Positions 53,069 to 62,232 of a DNA stretch of 62,550 nt are shown one piece after another. The position numbers and the translations under genes were made by a program. The first letter of the stretch is position 1, and the number at the start of each line of letters is the position of its first letter. The stretch spans positions 1-62,550 of the forward strand of contig NZ_OMWA01000021.1 of the NCBI RefSeq assembly GCF_900314615.1. The letters run 5' to 3'. The DNA comes from an uncultured Methanobrevibacter sp. (GTDB taxonomy: Archaea; Methanobacteriota; Methanobacteria; Methanobacteriales; Methanobacteriaceae). Below the pieces are notes generated by a model. That model made no database searches. It saw only the letters and a list, made by a program, of their open reading frames with translations, and was not told where the DNA came from.

Positions 53069-54318
53069 CTATGAAAAGAATTTTATATGTGCTGCATTCC
53101 GGAGTTACCGGAGGGACATTTCTAACAAATAAGGATTTGATGAGAAATGTTCAAAAGGATTATGAGATTTATTTGCTGACTGCAGAATACAATGATTTAA
53201 AAATATACAGATATTATGAAAATGAACTGAAATTTATCAGGAGATATCCCAGACATTTAAATATCAATGTTCCCGTCAATGATTCAGATGTTGTTTTGCA
53301 TATCTGGAATGCCGAGGAGTTTCACAACAGCTGGTTTGCATTCATTTATTTTGATATCCTTACAAGATTTGATATAGATATGGTACATATTAGGCATTTA
53401 ATCAATCATACTTTTGATTTGCCACAAGTGGCAAAAAAGTTGGGCATACCTGTCATGTTATCTATGCATGACTTTTATTTTATTTGTCCGTTTTATGTAT
53501 TATTGGATGAAAACCAGCAATATTGTGCTGGAAAATGCAGCGATAATCGTGAAAACTGTTACTGTCCTATGAATTCATTGGAGAATATAAATTCAAAAGA
53601 AATTATCTTGCAATGGAGAAAAAATGTATTGAAAATGTTTTCTTATGTAGATTATTTCGTAACAACTTCCAAAATCGTTAAAAAGCTATTTTTAGACATT
53701 TATAGTGACAGATCAATAATCAATTCTGAAAATTTCAGGGTTATAGAACATGGCCGTGATTTTCCTAAGTTGGATAAAAATTATTTTGAAATTCCTTCCT
53801 TTAAAAAACCTGTAAAAATATTGTGCCCGGCAAATAACTTAAATGCTATGAAAGGGTCTCATCTGATTAAAGAGATGAAACGTGTAGATAAGGATAACCT
53901 AATTGAATTTCATTTTTTAGGCAATTGTTTTGACGATATTGGGGAATATGGAATTGCACACGGCACATATGAACGGGACGATTTTTATAAAAAGGTAGCT
54001 GAAATAAAACCTTCATTTATAGGAATTTTTTCAATATGGCCTGAAACATTCTGCCACACGCTTACTGAAGCATGGAGCTGTGGAATCCCTGCTATCGGAA
54101 CAAATATTGGTGTGATAGAAGATAGGATAATAAAAAATAATGGCGGATGGATTATCGACAGGGACAATCCTAAAACAATTTTCAGCCTTTTGGAAGACAT
54201 TATTAAAAATGAAAAATATATGGAAATGGTTGACAATGTTTCCAAAATCTCTTTAAAGGACACTAACGCAATGGCTCAGGAATATATTGAAATATATGAA
54301 TTAATGTTAAGCGAATAG
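53065..54318 (+). CDS. GT4-family glycosyltransferase (417 residues)
   Basis: GT-B fold retaining glycosyltransferase. The N-terminal domain has LHSGVTGGTFLTNKDLM and MLSMHDFYFICPFYVL, followed by a cysteine cluster (YCAGKCSDNRENCYC) as in O-antigen GT4 enzymes. The C-terminal donor domain has ILCPANNLNAMKGSHLI and the E-x7-E region PETFCHTLTEAWSCGIPAIGT. The start overlaps the preceding GT2 gene (ATGA), and a second ATG two codons later is an alternative. It is convergent with the RgpF-like gene, 3 bases away. Confidence 0.87.
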   Translation: MTMKRILYVLHSGVTGGTFLTNKDLMRNVQKDYEIYLLTAEYNDLKIYRYYENELKFIRRYPRHLNINVPVNDSDVVLHIWNAEEFHNSWFAFIYFDILTRFDIDMVHIRHLINHTFDLPQVAKKLGIPVMLSMHDFYFICPFYVLLDENQQYCAGKCSDNRENCYCPMNSLENINSKEIILQWRKNVLKMFSYVDYFVTTSKIVKKLFLDIYSDRSIINSENFRVIEHGRDFPKLDKNYFEIPSFKKPVKILCPANNLNAMKGSHLIKEMKRVDKDNLIEFHFLGNCFDDIGEYGIAHGTYERDDFYKKVAEIKPSFIGIFSIWPETFCHTLTEAWSCGIPAIGTNIGVIEDRIIKNNGGWIIDRDNPKTIFSLLEDIIKNEKYMEMVDNVSKISLKDTNAMAQEYIEIYELMLSE

Positions 54319-54321
54319 TAT

Positions 54322-56127
54322 TTACTTTAAGGATTGTCTGATTTTTGCAAAACCGTTTCTTAATGAGTTAACGAATCCGAAAAATCCTCTGCTGTATACA
54401 AAATATTTTGAAGTAACAGGTTTTATGTTATTGGTTATGACTTCAAACATATAGGAGTTATTGAAAAGTTCAGACCTCGCATATTCGTCGGTCATAACAA
54501 ATTCTGTGTAATATCCTTCACTTGCAGCTACGTATCCGTAAATTCTTTCAAGCGCATGGCTGACAGTGCCGTTACCTGGCATAGGCTCTTTTGGAAAGTC
54601 TTCATAATCCCAATGCAAATCAAAAAGAGGTTTTAATGCATCATATCTCGCCCAGAAACAATTGCCGATAGATACTGGAGGGAATTTTTTAGTTATTGGT
54701 GTAACGATTCCCATTTGATCGAGAACTTCTCTAGCTTCTTTGAAATTTGCACTCCAATAGTCGGTTATATAATCATTGAAATATGTTCCATGATAAATTC
54801 TTGGAGGGACAATAATTCCTAAACTAGGATTATTGTCAAATTCCCGGATTATTTCATCAATATAACTTTGACTTGCAAGGTTATTTTCCCATAAGATGTC
54901 TCTAAATGTTGCACCTACTGTAACATATTCTTTTGCAGAGGATTTTTTATCATGCATGAAACAGAAATAATCATAATCCCTGACGATATCACTGGCTCCC
55001 ACCAGTAATGCGGCCATGTCTCTTCCGTGAGGTTCTATTTTAATGACATTCACATTATTTTTAAGATTGTATGCAATGTTTTGTTCAAAAAATTCCTTCT
55101 TTTCACAGGTATCTGTGGTTATGAGGATGTCTATGTACTGTGGAACATTTTTTAAATAGTTGAAAGCATATTCCCAGATGTCATCGTAATACAAGTGAAC
55201 AATTATGAGAACCTTTTTTTCGCTGCTGTATTGGGCATACTGTTCTTTAGGAATTATTTTGACTAAATTAAGGACATCTGCCACATGACTTGGATCCATT
55301 ATCCTAAGCAGATACTTATAGATTAAAGAAATGTCATAGTTGGAATTTTCTTTTAAGTAGGTTAGGGTATCTGACAAGTCTGATGCCATATTGTATCTTA
55401 AATGAATCTCTCTAGGTAATTTGAATGTTTTCCGTTTCAGCACTGGCAAATTCCGGTTGGCTACCAAATTATACATGTCATATGCATAAAGATTCATAGC
55501 TTTTTCTTTGCTCTCTTCTAAATCTTCCGTTTCAACATATGCCTTCCAGCTAAAACCCAAATCCTCGAAATGCTTGGTTAATACAGCTTCGTGTTTGAAT
55601 GCCAAATCAGCGGGAGTTTCATAATTTGGGAGGTTAATCCAATATTTTTTGAATTCAGTTGATTTGAGGAGATTCTGCCGGAATGCCAAAAAGTAAGTCT
55701 GAAGATGCCTTGGCCTATAACCGTAAGGACATAAATTATCGGAATTCGGTGCTTCTCCATGAGCAGTTATGCCCCAAAAGTCCACGTCTTTATCGTCCAT
55801 TTTATCAAATATTTCCTTAAATGGATATATCGGACCGAAAAATGCATCATTAAATAGAATCACTTCATCAAACTCTGAAAGATTTCTAAATCCGATATCT
55901 GACATCACTTCTCTCCAGGCGCCTGCATCAAAACCGAGGTCATCTCTAAAATAGATTTCATTATCGCTGTATTTGCTTAATTTATAGATGCTTTCCTGTG
56001 TGAGCGGGCCATTTGTTACAATAAACAGTTCATTCAGATTTTCACAAATGTCTTCAAGCATATAATATATGTAATCGTCAATGATTCCATTAACGTCAAA
56101 GCAGTAAAAGATTCCAAGACGCTTCAT
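54322..56127 (-). CDS. RgpF-family (rhamnan synthesis F-like) glycosyltransferase, paralog 1
   Basis: A 601-residue protein. The N-terminal half (1-250) reads MKRLGIFYCFDVNGIIDDYIYYMLED...LFIVTNGPL...GFDAGAWREVM...VILFNDAFFGPIYP, a GT-like fold with FND as possible metal site. The second half has KKVLIIVHLYYDDIWEYAFNYLKNVP...PHGRDMAALLVGASDI...YFCFMHDKKS, the RgpF hallmark. Its binding site GAGGAG lies inside the end of the methyltransferase-kinase gene, 2 bases upstream, so the two are coupled. About two-thirds of residues match the paralog at 58139. It probably adds side sugars to a polysaccharide backbone. Confidence 0.83.
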   Translation of the reverse strand: MKRLGIFYCFDVNGIIDDYIYYMLEDICENLNELFIVTNGPLTQESIYKLSKYSDNEIYFRDDLGFDAGAWREVMSDIGFRNLSEFDEVILFNDAFFGPIYPFKEIFDKMDDKDVDFWGITAHGEAPNSDNLCPYGYRPRHLQTYFLAFRQNLLKSTEFKKYWINLPNYETPADLAFKHEAVLTKHFEDLGFSWKAYVETEDLEESKEKAMNLYAYDMYNLVANRNLPVLKRKTFKLPREIHLRYNMASDLSDTLTYLKENSNYDISLIYKYLLRIMDPSHVADVLNLVKIIPKEQYAQYSSEKKVLIIVHLYYDDIWEYAFNYLKNVPQYIDILITTDTCEKKEFFEQNIAYNLKNNVNVIKIEPHGRDMAALLVGASDIVRDYDYFCFMHDKKSSAKEYVTVGATFRDILWENNLASQSYIDEIIREFDNNPSLGIIVPPRIYHGTYFNDYITDYWSANFKEAREVLDQMGIVTPITKKFPPVSIGNCFWARYDALKPLFDLHWDYEDFPKEPMPGNGTVSHALERIYGYVAASEGYYTEFVMTDEYARSELFNNSYMFEVITNNIKPVTSKYFVYSRGFFGFVNSLRNGFAKIRQSLK

Positions 56128-56129
56128 TG

Positions 56130-58061
56130 TCAGTCTCCTCGTTTCTTATTCAGGGCGTGATTAACTTTTCTAATAGGCTTTGTTATTTTCCATGAGTTTG
56201 AATTTTCAAATTCATTAATTTTTTTAGTTTTTGCTTCGAGTTCACGATTTTTAATATTGATTTGCTGATTTAAAGTATTAATTCTATTATTCAGGTTGTT
56301 AATCTGTCTGTTTTTATTGTTGATTTGGATATGCAGGTTATCAATTTGGTCAATCTTATTTAAAATAATTTTTCTTTGATTTAAAACCATATCATTTTTT
56401 ATTTGTTCTATTTTATCTTCATCAACATCATCATATTTTAAATATAAGTCAACATAATCCTCCAGTTCTTCATCATCCTCATTATCCTCGTTTATATTTA
56501 CAATGCTTCGCTGAGGTTTAGGAAGATAACTGAATACATATTTCATGAAATTATGATCCCATTCTCTAAATAGATTAAAGTTTGATGAATCCAGATTGAA
56601 ATAATTGAAAATTTCTTCGATGCTTATGAACTCTTTAAAGACATTGTTTGTGAGCGTGTAATGCAGTAAACATCTATAAAAGATGTATTCAAGTGGAATT
56701 TGAAAATCAAATATCCATTCATAGTCAATAGCAACAAATTCTTCATCAATTACAAAAATGTTGCTGAAAATCAAATCGAGATTTGATTTATTGTGGCAAT
56801 GGAACATTACCTTGGATTCTTTTTCAAATACTTCCAAAAATTTATCATCAGCATATTCCTGTGATTCAAATGAATTATAAAACAGTGCATTGTAATAATC
56901 TTCAAGCAATCTGAAAAATTCATCTTTATCCTCATTGAGGATGGCTTCCAAAACATAATCTTCCAAAGATTTTTCATTCAAAATTTCATATTTAATTGCA
57001 TTGCCGTCTAAGTTACAGTCTAAATATCTTATTTTTCCCAGTTTGAATTTGCTTTCCGAATACATATTAATGATATGCTTATATGATCTGATTGAAAATG
57101 GGGCTTTGTATACGAATCCGTCAGATTTGATGGTTGTTATTGTTCTGAAATCTTCAAGCCTGTCAGCATTCAGCTTTACAAAATCTATATCATCACTTTG
57201 AAATCCATTTTTGCAATTTCTAATTTCCACTAAAAATGAGTTGGCAAAATATGCTGCCATTCCTTCTTTAGCCAAGCCCTGATTTAAAACATCTTCTCTA
57301 AAAAAATCAGACCTGTAGTCGAAATAATCCAGTCTTCTTTCAAAAGGAATTTCATTCACAAATTTATCAGTATGGATAACTAGTGGAAATTCATGATTCG
57401 GATAAGGATAGAAAAATTTATAATTGTCAAATCCGGATGAAATTATTATATTTTCAAGTTCTGTTTTTGAAAAAGTCTCAACATAATTCACATTATTATA
57501 ACCGTTTATTCCTGCAAAATATAGGTTGGAATGTTCTTCTTTAAATCCCGCAAAATAATTCAATCCTAAACGATTGCTCATAGCTATTAAAATTACTCCA
57601 TCTTCCTTTAAAAAATTCTTTAAGTAAATCAAGTAATCTTCATAAGGATTTTTAGAATCCAGAAAAGATTTTGCATATTCAAATATATTGCATAAAATTA
57701 TATAATCAAATTTTTCATCAATACTAATATCATTAAACTCTGAAATGATTATCTCTGCATCAGGAGCTCTTTTAGAAATTATTTCTCCTTTGATGAGCTC
57801 ATCTTCAATACAGACGACTCGATTAACTTTTTTTGTAAATAATTCAGTTAACTGCCCGTAACTTGAACCGATTTCCAGTAAATTTGCATCTTTTTTAAAG
57901 GGGTACCAGTTAAATAAATTATGTCTTAAATGTGATAAAAAATAGTAAGTTTGATAGGAATTGTCTTCTTCAGTCAATTCCAGGAAATCATATTTCCCAA
58001 AATCAATATTTTTTAATTTATTTTCAATTGTTTCATCTTCATATAATCGTTTAAAATTCAT
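56130..58061 (-). CDS. Methyltransferase/kinase-like/coiled-coil fusion with WbdD-like architecture (643 residues)
   Basis: Residues 1-215 are a SAM methyltransferase: LLEIGSSYGQLTELF at 61-75, acidic VVCIEDE at 82-88, FDYIILCNIFEYA. Residues about 275-490 look like a choline-kinase/APH-type phosphotransferase: FVYKAPF lysine near 319, the catalytic-loop-like HNKSNLDLIFSN (423-434) and the metal loop IDYEW (445-449). Residues 545-620 form a coiled coil of Asn/Ile heptads, ending SNSWKITKPIRK. The order methyltransferase, kinase, coiled coil is that of WbdD, the terminator and length ruler of E. coli O9a polymannan. It is flanked by two RgpF paralogs, with a Wzm/Wzt exporter nearby. The kinase assignment is by motif only. 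Confidence 0.68.
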   Translation of the reverse strand: MNFKRLYEDETIENKLKNIDFGKYDFLELTEEDNSYQTYYFLSHLRHNLFNWYPFKKDANLLEIGSSYGQLTELFTKKVNRVVCIEDELIKGEIISKRAPDAEIIISEFNDISIDEKFDYIILCNIFEYAKSFLDSKNPYEDYLIYLKNFLKEDGVILIAMSNRLGLNYFAGFKEEHSNLYFAGINGYNNVNYVETFSKTELENIIISSGFDNYKFFYPYPNHEFPLVIHTDKFVNEIPFERRLDYFDYRSDFFREDVLNQGLAKEGMAAYFANSFLVEIRNCKNGFQSDDIDFVKLNADRLEDFRTITTIKSDGFVYKAPFSIRSYKHIINMYSESKFKLGKIRYLDCNLDGNAIKYEILNEKSLEDYVLEAILNEDKDEFFRLLEDYYNALFYNSFESQEYADDKFLEVFEKESKVMFHCHNKSNLDLIFSNIFVIDEEFVAIDYEWIFDFQIPLEYIFYRCLLHYTLTNNVFKEFISIEEIFNYFNLDSSNFNLFREWDHNFMKYVFSYLPKPQRSIVNINEDNEDDEELEDYVDLYLKYDDVDEDKIEQIKNDMVLNQRKIILNKIDQIDNLHIQINNKNRQINNLNNRINTLNQQINIKNRELEAKTKKINEFENSNSWKITKPIRKVNHALNKKRGD

Positions 58062-58138
58062 GCTGTTGACCTACAAGAAATTATATGTTTTAATTTCATT
58101 TAAATTTTTATAATGTTTCAATTATTTAAATCGTAATG

Positions 58139-59938
58139 TCATTTTCCAATTCTTTTTCTGAAGTTATTTTTGATTGAATCCACAAATCCGAAAAATCCGT
58201 GTCTGTATGTGAAAAATCCGCTGCCGTGTGCTATGAAATTTTTAATAGTACTTGAAAACATATAGGATTTGTTAAAGTATTCTGATCTGGCATATTCATC
58301 GGTCATAACAAATTCAGTGTAATATCCTTCACTTGCAGCTACATATCCGTGAATTCTTTCAAGCGCATGGCTGACCGTGCCGTCAGCAGGCATAGGTTCT
58401 TGCGGAAAATCATCATAATCCCAATTTAATTCAAAAAGCGGTTTTAATGCATCATATTTTGCCCAAAAACAGTTTCCTATTGCCAATGGAGGAGCATTTC
58501 TTGAAATTTTTGAATCAATATTCATTTTATCTAAAAGATTGAGGACTTCATCATAGCATAATGTCCAGTAGTTGTTAACATATGAATGGAAATATGTGCC
58601 ATGATAAACTCTTGGGGGCACTATCAGTCCTAAAGATGGGTTATTATCAAATTCTCTGACGATTCCATTGATATATCCCGGACTTGCAAGGTTATTTTCC
58701 CATAAAATGTCTCTGAAAGTTGCACCAACTGTAATGAATTCCTTTCCCTGGGATTTTTTATCATGCATAAAGCAGAAATAGTCATAGTCTTTAACTATAT
58801 CATGGGCTCCAACCAGTAGCGCAGCCATGTCTCTTCCCTGTGATTCGATTTTTAAGACTTTACTGTGGTTTTCTAAATTTTTCGAAATATTATCTTCAAA
58901 GAACTTTTTCTTGTTTAGGGAATCTGTTGTTATGAGTATGTCAATGTATTTCGGAACATTTTTCAGATAATTGAAAGCATACTCCCATAAATCATCATAA
59001 TATAAATGAACAACCAATAAAACCTTTTTGTCTGTGCTGTATTGGAAAGGCTGATTTTTAGGGATGATTTTAACTAAATTGAGAATATCCGCCAGTTGGC
59101 TAGGCTCCATTGTTCTTAGGAAATACTTATAAATCAGTGAAGTATCATAATCGGTATTTTCTTCTATGTATTTAATGGTATTGGAAATATCTGACGCCAT
59201 ATTGTATCTTAAATGAATGTCTCTAGGCAATTTGAATGCCTTTCTTTTTAAAACAGGCAGTCCTCTGTTAGTGACCATATTGTACATGTCATAAGTATGA
59301 AAACTCATAGCCTTTTCTCTTGGTCCTTCCAGATCTCCGGATTCAACATATGATTTCCATTTGTAACCTAAATCCTCGAAATACTTTGTAAACACAGCAC
59401 CGTGCTTGAAAGCCAAGTCCTCGAAAGTTTCATAATCTGGAAGATTAGCCCAATATTCCTGAAATTCCACGGATTTGACAAGTTTCTTTCTAAATGCTAA
59501 AAAATATGTCTGAAGGTATCTTGGTCTATATCCGTAAGGGCACAGGTCTCGGGAATTAGGTGCTTCTCCATGATTGGTTATTCCCCAGTAATCTACGTCT
59601 TCCCCGTCCATTTTATCAAACATTTCTTTAAACGGGTAAATTGGTCCAAAAAATGAATCGTTAAAAAGTATAATTTCATCAAATTTTGTTAGTTTTATAA
59701 AACCAACATTCAGTATCACATCCCGCCATGCGCCTGCATCAAAACCGACATTGTCTCTAATGACAATATCATGTTCTGTATACTTTTTTAATCGAGACAT
59801 GCTTTCTTCATTAAGATATCCGTTAGAAACGATGATTAGCTCTTCTAAATTCTGGCAGATATCATCTAACATGTAATAGATATAATCATCGATAATTCCA
59901 TCAACATCAAAGCATAAAAAAATACCGAAACGCTTCAT
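58139..59938 (-). CDS. RgpF-family glycosyltransferase, paralog 2
   Basis: A 599-residue close paralog of the gene at 54322, with the same two-half layout: GIFLCFDVDGIIDDYIYYMLDDICQNLEELIIVSNG, GFDAGAWRDVI, ILFNDSFFGPIYPFKEMFD, then VLLVVHLYYDDLWEYAFNYLKNVP, SQGRDMAALLVGAHDI and YFCFMHDKKSQGKE. Differences concentrate near residues 465-490 and the C-terminal 40 residues, so the two may add different sugars or linkages. GGTG lies 5 bases before the ATG. It heads the minus-strand run of RgpF-2, methyltransferase-kinase, RgpF-1. Confidence 0.83.
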   Translation of the reverse strand: MKRFGIFLCFDVDGIIDDYIYYMLDDICQNLEELIIVSNGYLNEESMSRLKKYTEHDIVIRDNVGFDAGAWRDVILNVGFIKLTKFDEIILFNDSFFGPIYPFKEMFDKMDGEDVDYWGITNHGEAPNSRDLCPYGYRPRYLQTYFLAFRKKLVKSVEFQEYWANLPDYETFEDLAFKHGAVFTKYFEDLGYKWKSYVESGDLEGPREKAMSFHTYDMYNMVTNRGLPVLKRKAFKLPRDIHLRYNMASDISNTIKYIEENTDYDTSLIYKYFLRTMEPSQLADILNLVKIIPKNQPFQYSTDKKVLLVVHLYYDDLWEYAFNYLKNVPKYIDILITTDSLNKKKFFEDNISKNLENHSKVLKIESQGRDMAALLVGAHDIVKDYDYFCFMHDKKSQGKEFITVGATFRDILWENNLASPGYINGIVREFDNNPSLGLIVPPRVYHGTYFHSYVNNYWTLCYDEVLNLLDKMNIDSKISRNAPPLAIGNCFWAKYDALKPLFELNWDYDDFPQEPMPADGTVSHALERIHGYVAASEGYYTEFVMTDEYARSEYFNKSYMFSSTIKNFIAHGSGFFTYRHGFFGFVDSIKNNFRKRIGK

Positions 59939-60119
59939 TAAAACACCACATTTTTAAGTTTCAATTGAAAATATTCTTGAATATGTTTGCTCATAATTTT
60001 GTTTAAAGGATTATTTGTTCAAACATTTTATTTTAACTATTTCTTTCATTCTTTTGTAATTTTTTGAATTTAATAGTTATTCTTAAAATTTTTATTTGTT
60101 AAAATTTATGGATTAAAGT

Positions 60120-61118
60120 TTATCTAAACTCGATATTTGCCAATTGTTCATTACTTGCTTTTTCAGCATCTTTTAGGTAATGATCACAAATTGTATTGAC
60201 ATCCCCTATTTCTTTAAGACTTCCCTCATTAATCCAAATTGCTTTATCACATAAATCTCTAATTTGAGGTATTGAATGGGATACTAAAAGTACTGTTGTC
60301 CCTCCGTCCATTAATGATTTGATTTTATCCCTACTTTTTTTAAAGAAATTTACATCACCAACTCCTAATACTTCGTCAATAATTAATATGTCTGGATTTA
60401 CAGCAGTAGCAATTGAAAACCCTAACTTTGCAAGCATACCTGATGAATAGTTTTTAATTGGAATATCAATGAACTCTCCTAATTCAGAAAATTCTATAAT
60501 TTCATTTTCTTTACTTTCTAAAAATTTTTTATCATAGCCTAAAACTGCACCATTCAAAAAAATATTTTGCCTTCCTGTACCATTATAATCAAAACCTGCT
60601 CCTAATGAAAGTAATGGTGAAATATTTCCGTTTGTTTTAACAAATCCTTTATCTGGGGGATAAATTCCAGTAATGAGACTTAATAATGTAGACTTTCCAG
60701 CACCGTTAAATCCGATTATCCCTACTTTTTCCCCTTTATAAATTTTAAAAGAAATGTCTTTTAAAGCATGTATTTTTAATTTTCCGGGATTTTTTCTTTG
60801 AATTGTACGAATAAAAGACTCTTTGATTGTATCTACTTTTTCACTTGAAACTTCAAAAGTTAAGTCAACATGATTTACTTCAATAGAGATGTGTTTATTA
60901 TAATCTGGGAGAATATTTTCTAAAATATTATCTACATTTTTCTTTTTCATTTTTTGGTCTTGTTTTTTATGCATAATCTTTTTATTTGATTTATCTGTTT
61001 CATGTGATGAAATATTATGTTTTTCTATTAATTCAACTTTTAATTTTTCTTGTTCATGATGTTGCAAAGATTTATTTTTTTTTAAATTTGTATTTATTTT
61101 TTTGTTATTTCTTTCCAT
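60120..61118 (-). CDS. ABC exporter ATPase, Wzt/TagH type, with basic N-terminal extension
   Basis: Nucleotide-binding subunit of a polysaccharide/teichoic-acid-type exporter (332 residues). Walker A is GFNGAGKST (136-144), the signature NYSSGMLAK (about 223), Walker B DILIIDEV (about 244), and the switch histidine in LLVSHS. Residues 1-75 are a Lys/Asn/His-rich hydrophilic extension that Wzt/TagH proteins lack, while the C-terminal carbohydrate-binding domain of Wzt from O9a-type systems is absent. GAGG inside the permease stop region precedes the ATG, so the long start is supported. It pairs with the permease gene 1 base upstream. Confidence 0.88.
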   Translation of the reverse strand: MERNNKKINTNLKKNKSLQHHEQEKLKVELIEKHNISSHETDKSNKKIMHKKQDQKMKKKNVDNILENILPDYNKHISIEVNHVDLTFEVSSEKVDTIKESFIRTIQRKNPGKLKIHALKDISFKIYKGEKVGIIGFNGAGKSTLLSLITGIYPPDKGFVKTNGNISPLLSLGAGFDYNGTGRQNIFLNGAVLGYDKKFLESKENEIIEFSELGEFIDIPIKNYSSGMLAKLGFSIATAVNPDILIIDEVLGVGDVNFFKKSRDKIKSLMDGGTTVLLVSHSIPQIRDLCDKAIWINEGSLKEIGDVNTICDHYLKDAEKASNEQLANIEFR

Positions 61119-61119
61119 C

Positions 61120-61887
61120 TTAAAACCTCATTGCAACTTTCTTCTCATATTTTTTAAAAATAATCACACCTAATATTAATATGATTGTTGATAATAATAA
61201 TGAATTTATCATGTTTAATGTATTTGGAATTGTTCCCATATAAACAAAACATCTAAATTGATCTATAATCCAAAATAATGGATTTAAAATCATATATTGA
61301 TGAAAGGGTTCGGGAATGATGCTCATGGGATAGAATATTGCTGATGCATATAATAACATCATTGAGAATACTGTCCATAAATGAATTATGTCTGTGTAAT
61401 AAACACAGGTAATTGATAAAATTAATCCTAAACCGATTATCATAAGTGTTAATGAAAATATGGGTATGATTGCAAGAGGTATTGTTATATGAAATTGTGC
61501 ATGTGTAACAACCATTACTGCAAGCAATAAAATTAAATAAATTATGAATGTAATATATTCCGAAAAAATACCTCCAAGAACAAAAACATACTTTGGCGCG
61601 GCAGTTTTTTGCAATATGTTTTTATTTCCTTTAATTGACCTCATTGCTATGGAAATTCCACTATTAAAAAACTCAAAAATACATCGTCCTGATAAAAAGT
61701 ATACTGGAAAGTTCACAATATTCTTTCCAAATAATGTAGAAAAAATGATTGTAAATAAAATTGTTAGTAATAATGGGTTTAAAATTGTCCATATTACTCC
61801 TAAAACTGAATCTTTATATTTTGATAAAAAATTTTTTTTAACCAGTTCACTTAATAAAAAAAGGTCATTTTCTTTAATGAAATTCAT
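61120..61887 (-). CDS. ABC-2 polysaccharide exporter permease, Wzm/TagG type
   Basis: A 255-residue membrane subunit with six predicted helices. The ABC-2 features are KNFLSKYKDSVLGVIWTILNPLLLTILFTIIFSTLF at the N-terminus (amphipathic interface helix then TM1) and FYPMSIIPEPFHQYMILNPLFWIIDQFRCFVYMG near the end, as in Wzm/TagG. With the adjacent ATPase it should move a lipid-linked glycan across the membrane. GTGAT lies before the ATG. It is first in its two-gene unit. Confidence 0.9.
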   Translation of the reverse strand: MNFIKENDLFLLSELVKKNFLSKYKDSVLGVIWTILNPLLLTILFTIIFSTLFGKNIVNFPVYFLSGRCIFEFFNSGISIAMRSIKGNKNILQKTAAPKYVFVLGGIFSEYITFIIYLILLLAVMVVTHAQFHITIPLAIIPIFSLTLMIIGLGLILSITCVYYTDIIHLWTVFSMMLLYASAIFYPMSIIPEPFHQYMILNPLFWIIDQFRCFVYMGTIPNTLNMINSLLLSTIILILGVIIFKKYEKKVAMRF

Positions 61888-62232
61888 AACATAATCACGT
61901 ACTGTATAATTTATATAAATAAATTTTAGTTAGTACTATTATTTAATAATTTAGTTTTCATATAATGTATTTATTTAAATTTGGTTTTTCATTATACTAT
62001 TTTTTTTGAATATTTTATTTAACAATTTACTCATTGTCTATATGTTTTTTTGCTTTTTGAGATGCTTCAAGGGGTATTTTTCATTTTTTTATTATTTTCC
62101 GATGTTTAATATAATTTATTCTTTCAGAGTTAACTTTGTGTTCATTAGTTATTTTTTTTTAATTTATGCATCTTCTAAAGTTGCTTTTTGCTTTTTTGAC
62201 TAAAAATCTAAAATCAATTTTGCTGGACACCA
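61888..62232. other. AT-rich spacer before the exporter genes
   Basis: About 345 bases upstream of the exporter operon and downstream of a minus-strand coiled-coil gene. A TATA-like TTATATAAATAAAT on the plus strand (61910-61923) lies about 30 bases from the permease ATG and could serve it. No gene or RNA is supportable. Confidence 0.35.

Noticed and set aside
62006..62203. 65-codon plus-strand ORF rich in Phe/Tyr
   Set aside because: It lies in AT-rich spacer opposite a coiled-coil gene's 3' region, has no ribosome binding site, and its composition follows from T-rich DNA.
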